A stretch of 7,401 nt of DNA from an uncultured Erysipelotrichaceae bacterium (GCA_902783745.1 CACZRY010000047.1:1-7401); one strand, 5' to 3'. Shown: positions 1 to 6,478, numbered from the stretch's first letter. The notes: a model not told the origin generated them from the sequence alone. Program-made: numbers and translations.

Positions 1-26
1 CCTAAGCTTATTGTTATTTTTTTCAA
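1..26 (-). CDS. 5' end of an unidentified gene with a TTG start (partial, leaves the left edge)
   Basis: On the minus strand TTG at 26-24 opens a frame reading MKKITISL before the window ends. It was chosen as a start because a perfect GGAGG lies 8 nt upstream (39-35) and a TATAAT-type promoter lies about 50 nt upstream. The Lys-Lys followed by hydrophobic residues is compatible with the beginning of a signal peptide, or simply with a cytoplasmic beta strand; eight residues cannot decide. The gene follows exoA on the same strand, 130 nt downstream, with no obvious terminator between them, so some read-through from exoA is possible. The product cannot be identified. That a gene starts here is seen in the sequence; its function is unknown. 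Confidence 0.6.
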
Positions 27-34
27 GTTGTTTT

Positions 35-39
35 CCTCC
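35..39 (-). promoter_or_regulatory. Ribosome binding site deciding the TTG start
   Basis: The plus strand CCTCC reads GGAGG on the minus strand, with 8 nt to the TTG at 26-24. No ATG or GTG lies at a suitable distance, so this site fixes the unusual start codon. Confidence 0.65.
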
Positions 40-74
40 AATAATGAATTTTTCCCTTTTCCATTTGTAATTGA

Positions 75-103
75 ATTATAACTTGAAAAAATACAATTTA
101 TAA
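75..103 (-). promoter_or_regulatory. Putative sigma-A promoter of the left-edge gene
   Basis: A perfect TATAAT reads on the minus strand at 80-75. A 4/6 -35 element, TTATAA, lies at 103-98 with a 17-bp spacer. Transcription would begin near 68, leaving about 40 nt of leader before the TTG start. A 5-bp inverted repeat (ATAAG-N4-CTTAT, 100-113) overlaps the -35. The -10 match is clear; the -35 is weak in such AT-rich DNA. Confidence 0.45.
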
Positions 104-112
104 GACTACTTA

Positions 113-137
113 TCGACAAGTTTCGACAAAATTTGTC
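113..137. repeat. Cluster of three GACAA half-sites upstream of the left-edge gene
   Basis: TCGACAA occurs twice in direct orientation at 113-119 and 123-129, exactly 10 bp apart. The second copy also forms a palindrome, GACAAA-A-TTTGTC (125-137), with a third, inverted copy. The array sits just upstream of the -35 of the left-edge gene and just past the exoA stop codon. Helical phasing and the palindrome suggest a protein-binding site. It has no U tract on either side, so it is not a normal terminator. The bound factor is not known. Confidence 0.4.
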
Positions 138-156
138 AACTTTTAGACATTTTTTA

Positions 157-909
157 TTAAATTTCTATATCAAGTTCAATAGGACAATGGTCAGAACCAA
201 ATATTTCATTATGAATAATAGAATCTTTAACCTTATCCATTATTCTATTTGAAACCAAGAAATAATCTATTCTCCAACCTGCGTTATTAGCTCTCGCATT
301 AAAACGATAACTCCACCAACTATATTCAACTTTATTTGGATATAACACTCTATATGTATCACTAAATCCTGAATTTAATAATGTTGTCATTTTATCTCTT
401 TCTTCTATTGAGAATCCTGGATTTTTAGTATTAGAATCAGGATTCTTAATATCTATTCTTTCGTGAGCTACATTTAAATCTCCACAATAAATAACAGGCT
501 TAATATTATCTAATGAAATAAGATATTCTCTCATTCTATCTTCAAATTCCATTCTATAATCTAATCTTTTAAGTTCTGGTTGTGCATTTGGTACATATGC
601 GTTAACTAAAAAGAAATTATCATATTCTAATGTGATAATTCTACCTTCATCATTGTATAAATCTCCATTAATTCCATAAGTAACATTAATTGGTTTATAT
701 TTTGTATATATTAAAGTACCACTATATCCCTTCTTTTCTGCAGAAGACATATATCTATAATAACCATCTATTTCTAAGTCAATTTGTCCTTCTTGCATCT
801 TTGTTTCCTGAATAGAAAAAAAATCAGCATCTAAAGATTTAAATGCCTCATCAAATCCGTGCGTTTTACAAGCACGTATTCCATTAACATTAAAACTTAT
901 AAACTTCAT
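157..909 (-). CDS. exoA: Exodeoxyribonuclease III / AP endonuclease (ExoA family)
   Basis: This is a cytoplasmic base-excision-repair enzyme: it cleaves DNA 5' of abasic sites and removes 3' blocking groups, using divalent metal. The 250 residues form one endonuclease/exonuclease/phosphatase domain, about the length of Bacillus ExoA. The active-site set is complete: N7 in NVNGIRA, E35 in QETK, Y105 in NAYVPN, D144 and N146 in GDLNVAH, D215 in GWRIDYFLVS, and the D240-H241 pair in GSDHCP. The segment WWSYRFNARANN (198-209) is typical of the ExoA/APE1 branch rather than the E. coli Xth branch. The ATG at 909-907 is preceded by AAGGAG at 925-920, 10 nt away. The gene has its own promoter and is divergent from the glycosyltransferase. 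No damage or truncation is seen. Identification is firm. Confidence 0.96.
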   Translation of the reverse strand: MKFISFNVNGIRACKTHGFDEAFKSLDADFFSIQETKMQEGQIDLEIDGYYRYMSSAEKKGYSGTLIYTKYKPINVTYGINGDLYNDEGRIITLEYDNFFLVNAYVPNAQPELKRLDYRMEFEDRMREYLISLDNIKPVIYCGDLNVAHERIDIKNPDSNTKNPGFSIEERDKMTTLLNSGFSDTYRVLYPNKVEYSWWSYRFNARANNAGWRIDYFLVSNRIMDKVKDSIIHNEIFGSDHCPIELDIEI

Positions 910-937
910 ATTACATAAACTCCTTTTATAATATTAA

Positions 938-966
938 ATTATATATTAGAAAAAAACTTTAAGCAA
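938..966 (-). promoter_or_regulatory. Promoter of exoA
   Basis: On the minus strand TTGCTT (966-961) and a perfect TATAAT (943-938) are separated by 17 bp. A start near 931 gives a leader of about 20 nt that contains the AAGGAG site. It sits back to back with the glycosyltransferase promoter: the two -10 elements are about 40 bp apart. Confidence 0.55.
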
Positions 967-977
967 ATACAAAATAA

Positions 978-1007
978 TGATATAATCATAGTAATTATTA
1001 AAGGGGG
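978..1007 (+). promoter_or_regulatory. Extended -10 promoter and ribosome binding site of the glycosyltransferase gene
   Basis: TGATATAAT at 978-986 is a perfect extended -10 (TGN-TATAAT). Only a poor -35 (TTTAAG, 958-963) lies at 17 bp, as expected when the TGN element compensates. Transcription would begin near 993, leaving about 22 nt before the ATG at 1015. AAGGGGG at 1001-1007 is the ribosome binding site, 7 nt before the ATG. Confidence 0.6.
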
Positions 1008-1014
1008 ATAAGTT

Positions 1015-2361
1015 ATGGTTAATGAAAATATTAATAGTATAGATAAACCATCATATAAAGATAAATCATTAAAAGCATTTTTTAATAATCATAAGCTTCT
1101 TTTTATACTAATTGGAATTACAATAATCCTTGCGGCAATAAGATATATATCTATTATTTATATGCCTGATGTATTTTCTGATGAAGAGGTAATATTAAAG
1201 CATATAGAAGCAATAAGAAATACAGGATATGATTATTATAACAATAAAGCTCCTTTATTTATGGTTGTAGGTGGCGGATATACAACATATGTATATTTAT
1301 ATCCTATGCTATTCTTTAGCTTCTTTTTAGGAAATATTACTCCTGAAAAAGCAAGAATAATTCAACAAACATTAACAATAGCTTCATGTATATTATTAGC
1401 TTTTGGTGTTAGAAATTGGTTTAATAAAAATAATAAATTATTCTGGATTACTCTATTTACTTCATTAACATTACCTTGGGGTTTTGTACAAGCAAATAGA
1501 ATATGGGATCCTTCATTTGTTGCAGTATATTTTTCACTATTCTTCTTTTTCTTTAGTGTATTAATGAAAAATGATAAGATTGATATTAAATATAAGGGTG
1601 ATAATAAAAAATTTATTATATCATCAAATATAAGAGGATATGTTTATTCTTCTTTAGTATCAATATCATTAGTACTACTTGCAACAGTATATCCTCCTGC
1701 AAGAATACCTGCAGTATTTATGTGGGTTTTCGTATTTATATGGCTTTTAATTAAAAAAAGAATAAATATATTTATGGCAATAGTAATGGTTGTTGTAGCA
1801 TCCCTTATGGCATTACCTTTAGCATATTATATTTTATTTAACGAAGAATTTAATTCTAGATCTAAATCATTATTAGTATTCCAAAGTGATAAAAGTATTC
1901 AAACATCCCTACTTCTATGGGTTAAAAATACTACTAATCTATTTAATCCATCTTTCTTATTCTTTACAGGAGATTGGATATATAGACACAGCTTACCAGT
2001 ATTTGGTTTATTAGGTACAATTAATTTAATTCCACTTGTTTATTTATTCTATAAAAGAAAAGAATCATCTAATAGCTTAAATTGGTTTTTACTAGGTGTT
2101 ATATTAATAACTTGTATATCAACAGGTCTTACTAATGATTATTCACCACATAGCTTAAGAAGCTGTCTATGCTTCTTACCTTATTCAATATTAATTGCAC
2201 AAGGCTGGCTATTAATATTTAGAACAAAGACAAGATATGGTAAATATGTATTCTTGGGATTAATAATTTCATTCTTTATATTATATTTCACATTCTATGT
2301 ATTAATTGGTACTGGAATATTAAAATTTGAAAATGCTGGATTTGATATTTATCATTTCTAA
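1015..2361 (+). CDS. Multi-pass GT-C fold glycosyltransferase (ArnT/PMT-like, GT39/PMT_2 type)
   Basis: This is a 448-residue polytopic membrane protein. A short polar N-terminus (1-26) is followed by a first membrane helix at about 28-50. The first external loop carries the acidic cluster DVFSDEE (52-58), where GT-C enzymes place their metal-binding or catalytic acids. Further hydrophobic segments lie near 92-105, 119-132, 142-158, 166-183, 210-225, 231-246, 251-274, 325-346, 356-370, 386-402 and 410-433. YPPAR (226-230), GDWIYRHSLPVFG (319-331) and LRSCLCFLPY (381-390) match motifs of the bacterial ArnT/PMT_2-like group. Members move a sugar from a polyprenyl-phosphate carrier to an acceptor outside the membrane; neither donor nor acceptor can be read here. 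It stands alone, not in a polysaccharide cluster, with its own promoter and terminator. Fold and class are fairly sure; substrate is unknown. Confidence 0.8.
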   Translation: MVNENINSIDKPSYKDKSLKAFFNNHKLLFILIGITIILAAIRYISIIYMPDVFSDEEVILKHIEAIRNTGYDYYNNKAPLFMVVGGGYTTYVYLYPMLFFSFFLGNITPEKARIIQQTLTIASCILLAFGVRNWFNKNNKLFWITLFTSLTLPWGFVQANRIWDPSFVAVYFSLFFFFFSVLMKNDKIDIKYKGDNKKFIISSNIRGYVYSSLVSISLVLLATVYPPARIPAVFMWVFVFIWLLIKKRINIFMAIVMVVVASLMALPLAYYILFNEEFNSRSKSLLVFQSDKSIQTSLLLWVKNTTNLFNPSFLFFTGDWIYRHSLPVFGLLGTINLIPLVYLFYKRKESSNSLNWFLLGVILITCISTGLTNDYSPHSLRSCLCFLPYSILIAQGWLLIFRTKTRYGKYVFLGLIISFFILYFTFYVLIGTGILKFENAGFDIYHF

Positions 2362-2393
2362 AAAAATGGAGACTAAAAAAAGTCTCCATTTTT
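2362..2393. terminator. Bidirectional intrinsic terminator between convergent genes
   Basis: A 13-bp perfect stem (2362-2374 with 2381-2393) has the core AATGGAGACT/AGTCTCCATT and a six-A loop. A tracts on the left and T tracts on the right give a U run in both directions. It begins one base after the glycosyltransferase stop and ends two bases before the Sel1 gene stop, so it serves both. Confidence 0.9.
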
Positions 2394-2395
2394 CA

Positions 2396-2929
2396 TTAGA
2401 TTAATCCATCATTTGTTAATGCCTTTATTGCATCAATACTTCTATGGTCGCCTTGAGAAGCTGCCTTTAAATACCAACCCTCAGCTTTTTTATAATCCTG
2501 CTTAACACCTAAACCAACCTCATATGTATATCCCATTACAAATTGGGCACTAGATACACCAGCATTAGCTGAATTTAAGTAATGCTTAAATGCAAGCTCT
2601 CTATTCTTTTTTACGTAATATCCAACATCATACATACAAGCTAAATGATATTCTGCGATATAATTTCCTTTCCTTGTTGCTTTCAAGAAATATTCAAAAG
2701 CGAGCTTATAATCTTTTTTAATTCCATCTCCATTATAAAGCATAAACCCAAGTAATCCTTGCGCTCTTGCACTACCTCTATCTGCAGCCTTTTGTAACCA
2801 CTTTGCAGCAGAAATTCTATCCTTTTCAATACCAGCCCCCATATAATACATATAACCTAGCTGATATTGTGATTTAAAGTCTCCTCCCTCTGCAAGCGAT
2901 ATTAATTTTTCTAACTCCAAATTTTCCAT
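2396..2929 (-). CDS. Sel1-like repeat protein (TPR-like solenoid)
   Basis: This 177-residue protein is almost entirely made of 36-residue Sel1-like repeats. Four full units span 14-49, 50-85, 86-121 and 122-157, and a half unit spans 158-177. Each has the family pattern A-x-x-x-LG-x-x-Y-x-x-G-x-G-x-x-x-D-x-x-x-A-x-x-W/Y-x-x-x-A. The third unit is the most diverged: YYVKKN replaces the G-x-G-x-x-x-D part. There is no signal peptide, lipobox or membrane segment, so it is probably cytoplasmic. Such solenoids bind proteins and often serve as scaffolds or adaptors; the partner is unknown. The ATG at 2929-2927 has AGGGGA at 2944-2939, 9 nt upstream. It is a single-gene unit with its own promoter and a shared terminator. 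Family is firm, role open. Confidence 0.92.
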   Translation of the reverse strand: MENLELEKLISLAEGGDFKSQYQLGYMYYMGAGIEKDRISAAKWLQKAADRGSARAQGLLGFMLYNGDGIKKDYKLAFEYFLKATRKGNYIAEYHLACMYDVGYYVKKNRELAFKHYLNSANAGVSSAQFVMGYTYEVGLGVKQDYKKAEGWYLKAASQGDHRSIDAIKALTNDGLI

Positions 2930-2971
2930 TTTCCCAAATCCCCTACTATACTTTTTTAAAACCCTTTTACC

Positions 2972-3000
2972 ATTTTAGTTCAAAAATGAACAATTATCAA
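2972..3000 (-). promoter_or_regulatory. Promoter of the Sel1 gene
   Basis: On the minus strand TTGATA (3000-2995, 5/6) and TAAAAT (2977-2972, 5/6) are exactly 17 bp apart. It is one of the best two-element promoters in the window. Transcription would begin near 2965, about 36 nt before the ATG. Confidence 0.6.
2978..2991. promoter_or_regulatory. Candidate operator inside the Sel1 promoter spacer
   Basis: The inverted repeat GTTCA-AAAA-TGAAC (2978-2991) lies wholly between the -35 and -10 of the Sel1 promoter, a classical repressor position. It is not the Bacillus LexA box, whose arms run the other way (GAAC-N4-GTTC). The arms are only 5 bp, so chance is possible. Confidence 0.4.
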
Positions 3001-3014
3001 GTATAAATTATTAC

Positions 3015-3043
3015 AAAAAAATAAGGATGTATATACATCCTTA
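3015..3043 (-). terminator. Intrinsic terminator of the DUF697-like gene
   Basis: A perfect 22-bp palindrome (3022-3043, arm TAAGGATGTAT) forms a hairpin on the minus transcript and is followed directly by seven U residues (3021-3015). It starts 12 nt past the stop at 3056. It ends the minus-strand block and separates it from the Sel1 promoter. Confidence 0.88.
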
Positions 3044-3055
3044 ATAATTTAATAA

Positions 3056-4063
3056 TTATGCTTCTTGTTTTTTCTTTGTTTTAACGCTTGTTTTAATATC
3101 ATCCTTTAATGTATAAACAAGCTCTTCTTCCTCTTCTAATTCCTTAGATTCTTCATATATTACATCTTCTAATATATCCTGAAGCTTATATTCCTTCATT
3201 AAATAATTCTTAGTTTGATAACCAATAATTACTGTAAATGAAGCATTAACAAATCCTTGAATAGATGAATCTAAAACAGTTCCTATAGCTTTACCAACAA
3301 TAGGTACACCAGTTGCGGCTTCTCCTATCTTTTGTACAATTGCTTGAGCTGTACTTGATGTTACATTAGTAAGTCCATATGCACTAAATGAAGCTAATAA
3401 AACATTTCTATATATTTTAGCAAGCTCACCCTCATTAGGTCTAAATCCATAAAGGAATACAATATCCTTTATTAAATTTAAATCATATGTACTAACAAAT
3501 AATGTATCTAGTACCTGTGATTGAGATAACGCAGTTGTAAGACCAACCTTTAATGCATGATCTCTAATTAGTTTTTTTGCACAAGAACTAACATCAGTTT
3601 TATAAATATTAGTTAAAGCCTCTCTTAGCATAGAATCATTTTTGGTATGTCTTGCAACCGCAAGCTTACCAATTGATTCATTAGAATAAAATGAAACATC
3701 TTTAGTTGATTCACTTAAGTCTATCATTTTATCAGCTAAATCTTCTCTTAATTTTTTATTGTATTTCTTTGCCTTAGATATATTACTTCTATCAACTAAA
3801 GTCATAAATGATTTAGTTTTAGATATTTTAATCAAAGGAACAATATATAAAATAATAAACAATAATACTGATAAGGCAATAAAACCATATCCTACATATT
3901 TATTTAATTCATAAACTCTTAAAGTAATAAAGAATAAGCATGTTGCAATAATAATACCTATTGCTGCAACAAAAAGAAATATAAATGTTTTTGCAGCTTT
4001 TATGTTATATCTTTTATTATATTTCTTTTGATATTCTTCTAAAGTCAACTTCTTATCTTGCAT
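3056..4063 (-). CDS. DUF697/YcjF-like integral membrane protein
   Basis: This 335-residue protein has a basic N-terminus (1-25) and two membrane helices at about 26-49 and 57-79. A cytoplasmic helical stretch rich in Lys, Asp and Ser (81-160) follows. The segment at about 160-290 resembles DUF697: HALKVGLTTALS, then LDTLFVSTYDLNLIKDI and FLYGFRPN (205-210), then a glycine-rich amphipathic part (252-281, GVPIVGKAIG). The tail is acidic (ELEEEEE, 308-314) and ends in Lys-rich residues. DUF697 proteins (such as YcjF) have no firmly established biochemical role and some are linked to GTPases; no GTPase is seen here. The ATG at 4063 has a strong GAGGTGA site 7 nt upstream. The gene lies 58 nt after the P-loop gene with no clear terminator between them, but also has a promoter of its own. 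Family assignment rests on motif resemblance and is good rather than certain. Confidence 0.75.
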   Translation of the reverse strand: MQDKKLTLEEYQKKYNKRYNIKAAKTFIFLFVAAIGIIIATCLFFITLRVYELNKYVGYGFIALSVLLFIILYIVPLIKISKTKSFMTLVDRSNISKAKKYNKKLREDLADKMIDLSESTKDVSFYSNESIGKLAVARHTKNDSMLREALTNIYKTDVSSCAKKLIRDHALKVGLTTALSQSQVLDTLFVSTYDLNLIKDIVFLYGFRPNEGELAKIYRNVLLASFSAYGLTNVTSSTAQAIVQKIGEAATGVPIVGKAIGTVLDSSIQGFVNASFTVIIGYQTKNYLMKEYKLQDILEDVIYEESKELEEEEELVYTLKDDIKTSVKTKKKQEA

Positions 4064-4086
4064 TAGAAATCACCTCTTCTAATGTA

Positions 4087-4115
4087 ATTTTAACATTAAA
4101 AATATTTTAAATAAA
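4087..4115 (-). promoter_or_regulatory. Extended -10 promoter of the DUF697-like gene
   Basis: On the minus strand TGT-TAAAAT (4095-4087) is an extended -10, with TTTATT 17 bp further up (4115-4110). Transcription would begin near 4080, about 17 nt before the ATG. The inverted repeat TAATGT-N7-ACATTA (4080-4098) covers the -10. Both elements and the spacing are identical to the promoter before the GGDEF-EAL gene. The region is very AT-rich, so single matches are weak evidence. Confidence 0.4.
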
Positions 4116-4121
4116 GAAATA

Positions 4122-4853
4122 TTAAAATCTATATAAAATAAATGACTTAATAATTAAAGTATTAAATTTCTTATGTAATTCAAAGGCAGTATATTTTTTT
4201 ATTTTATGATTTTTTATTTCTTCTTTTGTTGCGTTAGGGTATCTTTTTTTAAATCTCATACAAGCTCTTTTAATAGATAAATCTACACTTGTTCTTATAA
4301 TTATAAGCTTACCTTTAAGTAATTTATAATTCTTTAAATGTCTATATTGACCAGAATCTATTACAAGACATTTATTAGTTTTCTTTTTACTATTAACAAT
4401 TATTTTTAATACATCATTAAAATGATTAAAATTAATTCTTAGATTATAACCACCAGGATAATGTTCATCTTGGTATTTATTAAATATTTTATTTCTAATT
4501 TGTAATTGGAATTTATCTACTTCAAATGATTCATTAAATAGTTTATCAGTTTCTATAACTTCATATTTATCTAAATCATTATAATGCTTTAAAGTATATG
4601 TAGATTTACCACTACCTGTTTCTCCTGTGATGTTTATAATATCATCATCTGAGATATCAAATATTAAAGGATTTTTGTTTTTGTATAAATCTATTAGATT
4701 ATCTTTAACCTCATTAAAAAAGTCTAAATATTTGGAATTATTCGATTTCAAATAAAAAAGGAAGGAATCAAAATTAGTTATATCAATATATTTATATAAA
4801 AGATTTCTTATCACTTCTTTATCTTCATTTTTAAATATATCATTATATCTCAT
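4122..4853 (-). CDS. P-loop NTPase, kinase-like, of unknown function
   Basis: I do not recognise this 243-residue protein as a named family. Residues 1-70 form a helical, Asn/Lys/Phe-rich N-terminal extension. A clear Walker A, GETGSGKST (77-85), follows strand IINIT. EVIETD (98-103) ends in an acidic residue after a short strand, as in nucleotide-kinase or zeta-toxin-like folds. CLVIDSGQYR (162-171) is the likely Walker B strand (D166). LIIIRTSVDLSIKRACMRFKKR (183-204) gives a strand and an Arg-rich helix (R196, R200, R204) resembling a LID segment. The layout suggests a small-molecule or nucleotide kinase rather than an AAA ATPase. The ATG at 4853 has AAGGAA 5 nt upstream. The 17-nt gap to the phosphodiesterase gene argues for one transcript. 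Sampled lines are only about 12-20% G+C, lower than the neighbours, which may indicate weak constraint or transfer. Presence of a P-loop is certain; substrate is unknown. Confidence 0.7.
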   Translation of the reverse strand: MRYNDIFKNEDKEVIRNLLYKYIDITNFDSFLFYLKSNNSKYLDFFNEVKDNLIDLYKNKNPLIFDISDDDIINITGETGSGKSTYTLKHYNDLDKYEVIETDKLFNESFEVDKFQLQIRNKIFNKYQDEHYPGGYNLRINFNHFNDVLKIIVNSKKKTNKCLVIDSGQYRHLKNYKLLKGKLIIIRTSVDLSIKRACMRFKKRYPNATKEEIKNHKIKKYTAFELHKKFNTLIIKSFILYRF

Positions 4854-4870
4854 TTCAATTCCTTCTTTTA

Positions 4871-6478
4871 TTATTCATATATAGTTCCTATTCTTAATAG
4901 CATATCTTCGAATTCTTCTTTTGGGAGTGGCTTTGAATATAAGAAGCCTTGTGCATTCATACATCCAAGCTTTATTAAGAATTCCGCCTGTGATTTTGTT
5001 TCAACCCCTTCACAAATAACGTTAATATTTAAACGTTTAGCCATATCAATTATAGAACCAATTATTATTTCATCTGAATTAGTTAAGACATCTCTATTAA
5101 TAAATGATCTATCTATTTTTATTTCATTTACTCTAAAGTCTCTTAATACAGATAATGAAGAATAACCAGTACCAAAATCATCTATTGCGGTTAATATACC
5201 ATTTTTATGCATAGTATTGATAAATCTTGCTAATCTTTCGTTTTCTTCTAGGTTTGTAGTTTCAGTAACTTCAATTACTATATCTTCACTCTTAACATTA
5301 TATTTCTTTATTATATTAATTACTTTAGATTCTAATTCTAAATCATCAAAGTCTCTTCTTGATAGATTACATGATGCAGGTACTATTCTATGACCTTGAT
5401 TTCTAAAGTTATGGATATCTCTACATAAGTTTTCTAATACATAAAGATCTAAATCAATTATTTCACCATTCTTTTCAAGTATAGGTACAAACATACCAGG
5501 TGGTACAACCTTACCGTTGCTTATCCAACGTGATAATGCCTCAACACCTATAATCTTACCTGATTTAATATCAAATTTTGGTTGGTAGTAAACTACGAAA
5601 TTACCATTTTTTAATTCTTCTGAGAATGTTCTTTCAATAGTTTTTACTGAATTAACCATTTCTAATAGATCTGGAGTTTGTTTTACTACTATTTTTTTAG
5701 TGTTTCTTGCGTATTGGCAAGCAATTGATGGATTAGATAATAATGTATTATAATCAACATCACCTGATAATTCAGTATATCCAACAACACCAATTAGATT
5801 TACTGTTTTAGATATTCCATCTCTTGTTAAAACAACTGGACACATTGTAACAAGATCTATGAACTTGTCATGTCTTGCTCTTTTTATAAATGCGACAAAA
5901 TTATCTCCACCTAAGTGTCCTACAACTTCATCATTTTCTCTAAATTCTAAAAGTCTATTTGCATATTCTTTAATTGCTATATTACCAGCATTAGAGCCAA
6001 ATAATTTATTTACTAATCCAAATCCTTTAATATTAATGAAATATGAATTATATAGTGAAATATCAACATCCTTTTTTATTTCATTTATTTTCTTTTGGAA
6101 TCCAAAATTATTTGGAAGATTAGTTAATAGATTAAAGTATCTAGCTTCTTCTGCCTTTTTTATTACAATACAATTTTTATGATGTAGGCTTATAAGCTTT
6201 AATAATGTGCTTATATCATTTACTTCTTCATCAGTAAATGAATAACCATCATCAAGCTTATAAAAATTATAATTATATCCGTTTGCAAAATATGTTAAAA
6301 ATGGTTCCTTAGAATATTTTTTATTTATAGTGTATTCAATAACCTCGTCTAAAGATGAAGACTTTATTTCGATTTTTCCAACATGAAAAAGTTCCTTTAG
6401 GGTATCTAAAGCAACATCTAATGCATTTGAATCACTTCTACTATTTAATACTTCTATGAAATTATTGAAATCGAACAT
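4871..6478 (-). CDS. c-di-GMP phosphodiesterase: degenerate GGDEF plus intact EAL domain
   Basis: This 535-residue protein has no signal peptide or membrane helix. Residues 1-110 form an unrecognised, possibly GAF-like sensory region. A GGDEF-type domain starts at LLTNLPNNFGF (117-127). Its signature is GGDNF (190-194), the usual metal-binding Asp motif is INIKGFGLVNK (148-158), and no RxxD inhibitory site is in register, so cyclase activity is unlikely. The EAL domain (about 283-530) keeps the full catalytic set: QP (299-300), E313 in EALSRW, N371, E403 in EVTET, D433-D434 in DDFGTGYSSL, K454 and D456, E490 with GVE (491-493), and Q510. It should hydrolyse c-di-GMP to pGpG, perhaps tuned by the dead GGDEF domain. 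The ATG at 6478 has AGGGGT 7 nt upstream. It is the first gene of the minus-strand block. Domain calls are firm; activity is inferred. Confidence 0.93.
   Translation of the reverse strand: MFDFNNFIEVLNSRSDSNALDVALDTLKELFHVGKIEIKSSSLDEVIEYTINKKYSKEPFLTYFANGYNYNFYKLDDGYSFTDEEVNDISTLLKLISLHHKNCIVIKKAEEARYFNLLTNLPNNFGFQKKINEIKKDVDISLYNSYFINIKGFGLVNKLFGSNAGNIAIKEYANRLLEFRENDEVVGHLGGDNFVAFIKRARHDKFIDLVTMCPVVLTRDGISKTVNLIGVVGYTELSGDVDYNTLLSNPSIACQYARNTKKIVVKQTPDLLEMVNSVKTIERTFSEELKNGNFVVYYQPKFDIKSGKIIGVEALSRWISNGKVVPPGMFVPILEKNGEIIDLDLYVLENLCRDIHNFRNQGHRIVPASCNLSRRDFDDLELESKVINIIKKYNVKSEDIVIEVTETTNLEENERLARFINTMHKNGILTAIDDFGTGYSSLSVLRDFRVNEIKIDRSFINRDVLTNSDEIIIGSIIDMAKRLNINVICEGVETKSQAEFLIKLGCMNAQGFLYSKPLPKEEFEDMLLRIGTIYE

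Noticed and set aside
25..66. A 13-codon leader frame (MEKGKIHYWRKTT) whose TGA overlaps the TTG start
   Set aside because: The overlap resembles translational coupling, but there is no ribosome binding site before its ATG and the run of codons has no attenuator character.
110..118. TTATCGACA as a DnaA box marking a replication origin
   Set aside because: Only one near match with one mismatch is present, with no array of boxes, AT-rich unwinding region or dnaA/dnaN/rpmH neighbours in view.
125..137. Terminator after exoA
   Set aside because: The six-base stem GACAAA/TTTGTC with one loop base cannot form a proper hairpin and no U run follows it on the minus transcript.
2978..2991. LexA (SOS) box in the Sel1 promoter
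   Set aside because: The arms are GTTCA and TGAAC, opposite in orientation to the Bacillus consensus GAAC-N4-GTTC.
5859..6182. A 107-codon open frame on the plus strand inside the GGDEF region
   Set aside because: It lies antisense to a well-supported domain, has no ribosome binding site, and its product has no recognisable features; it is a shadow of the real gene.
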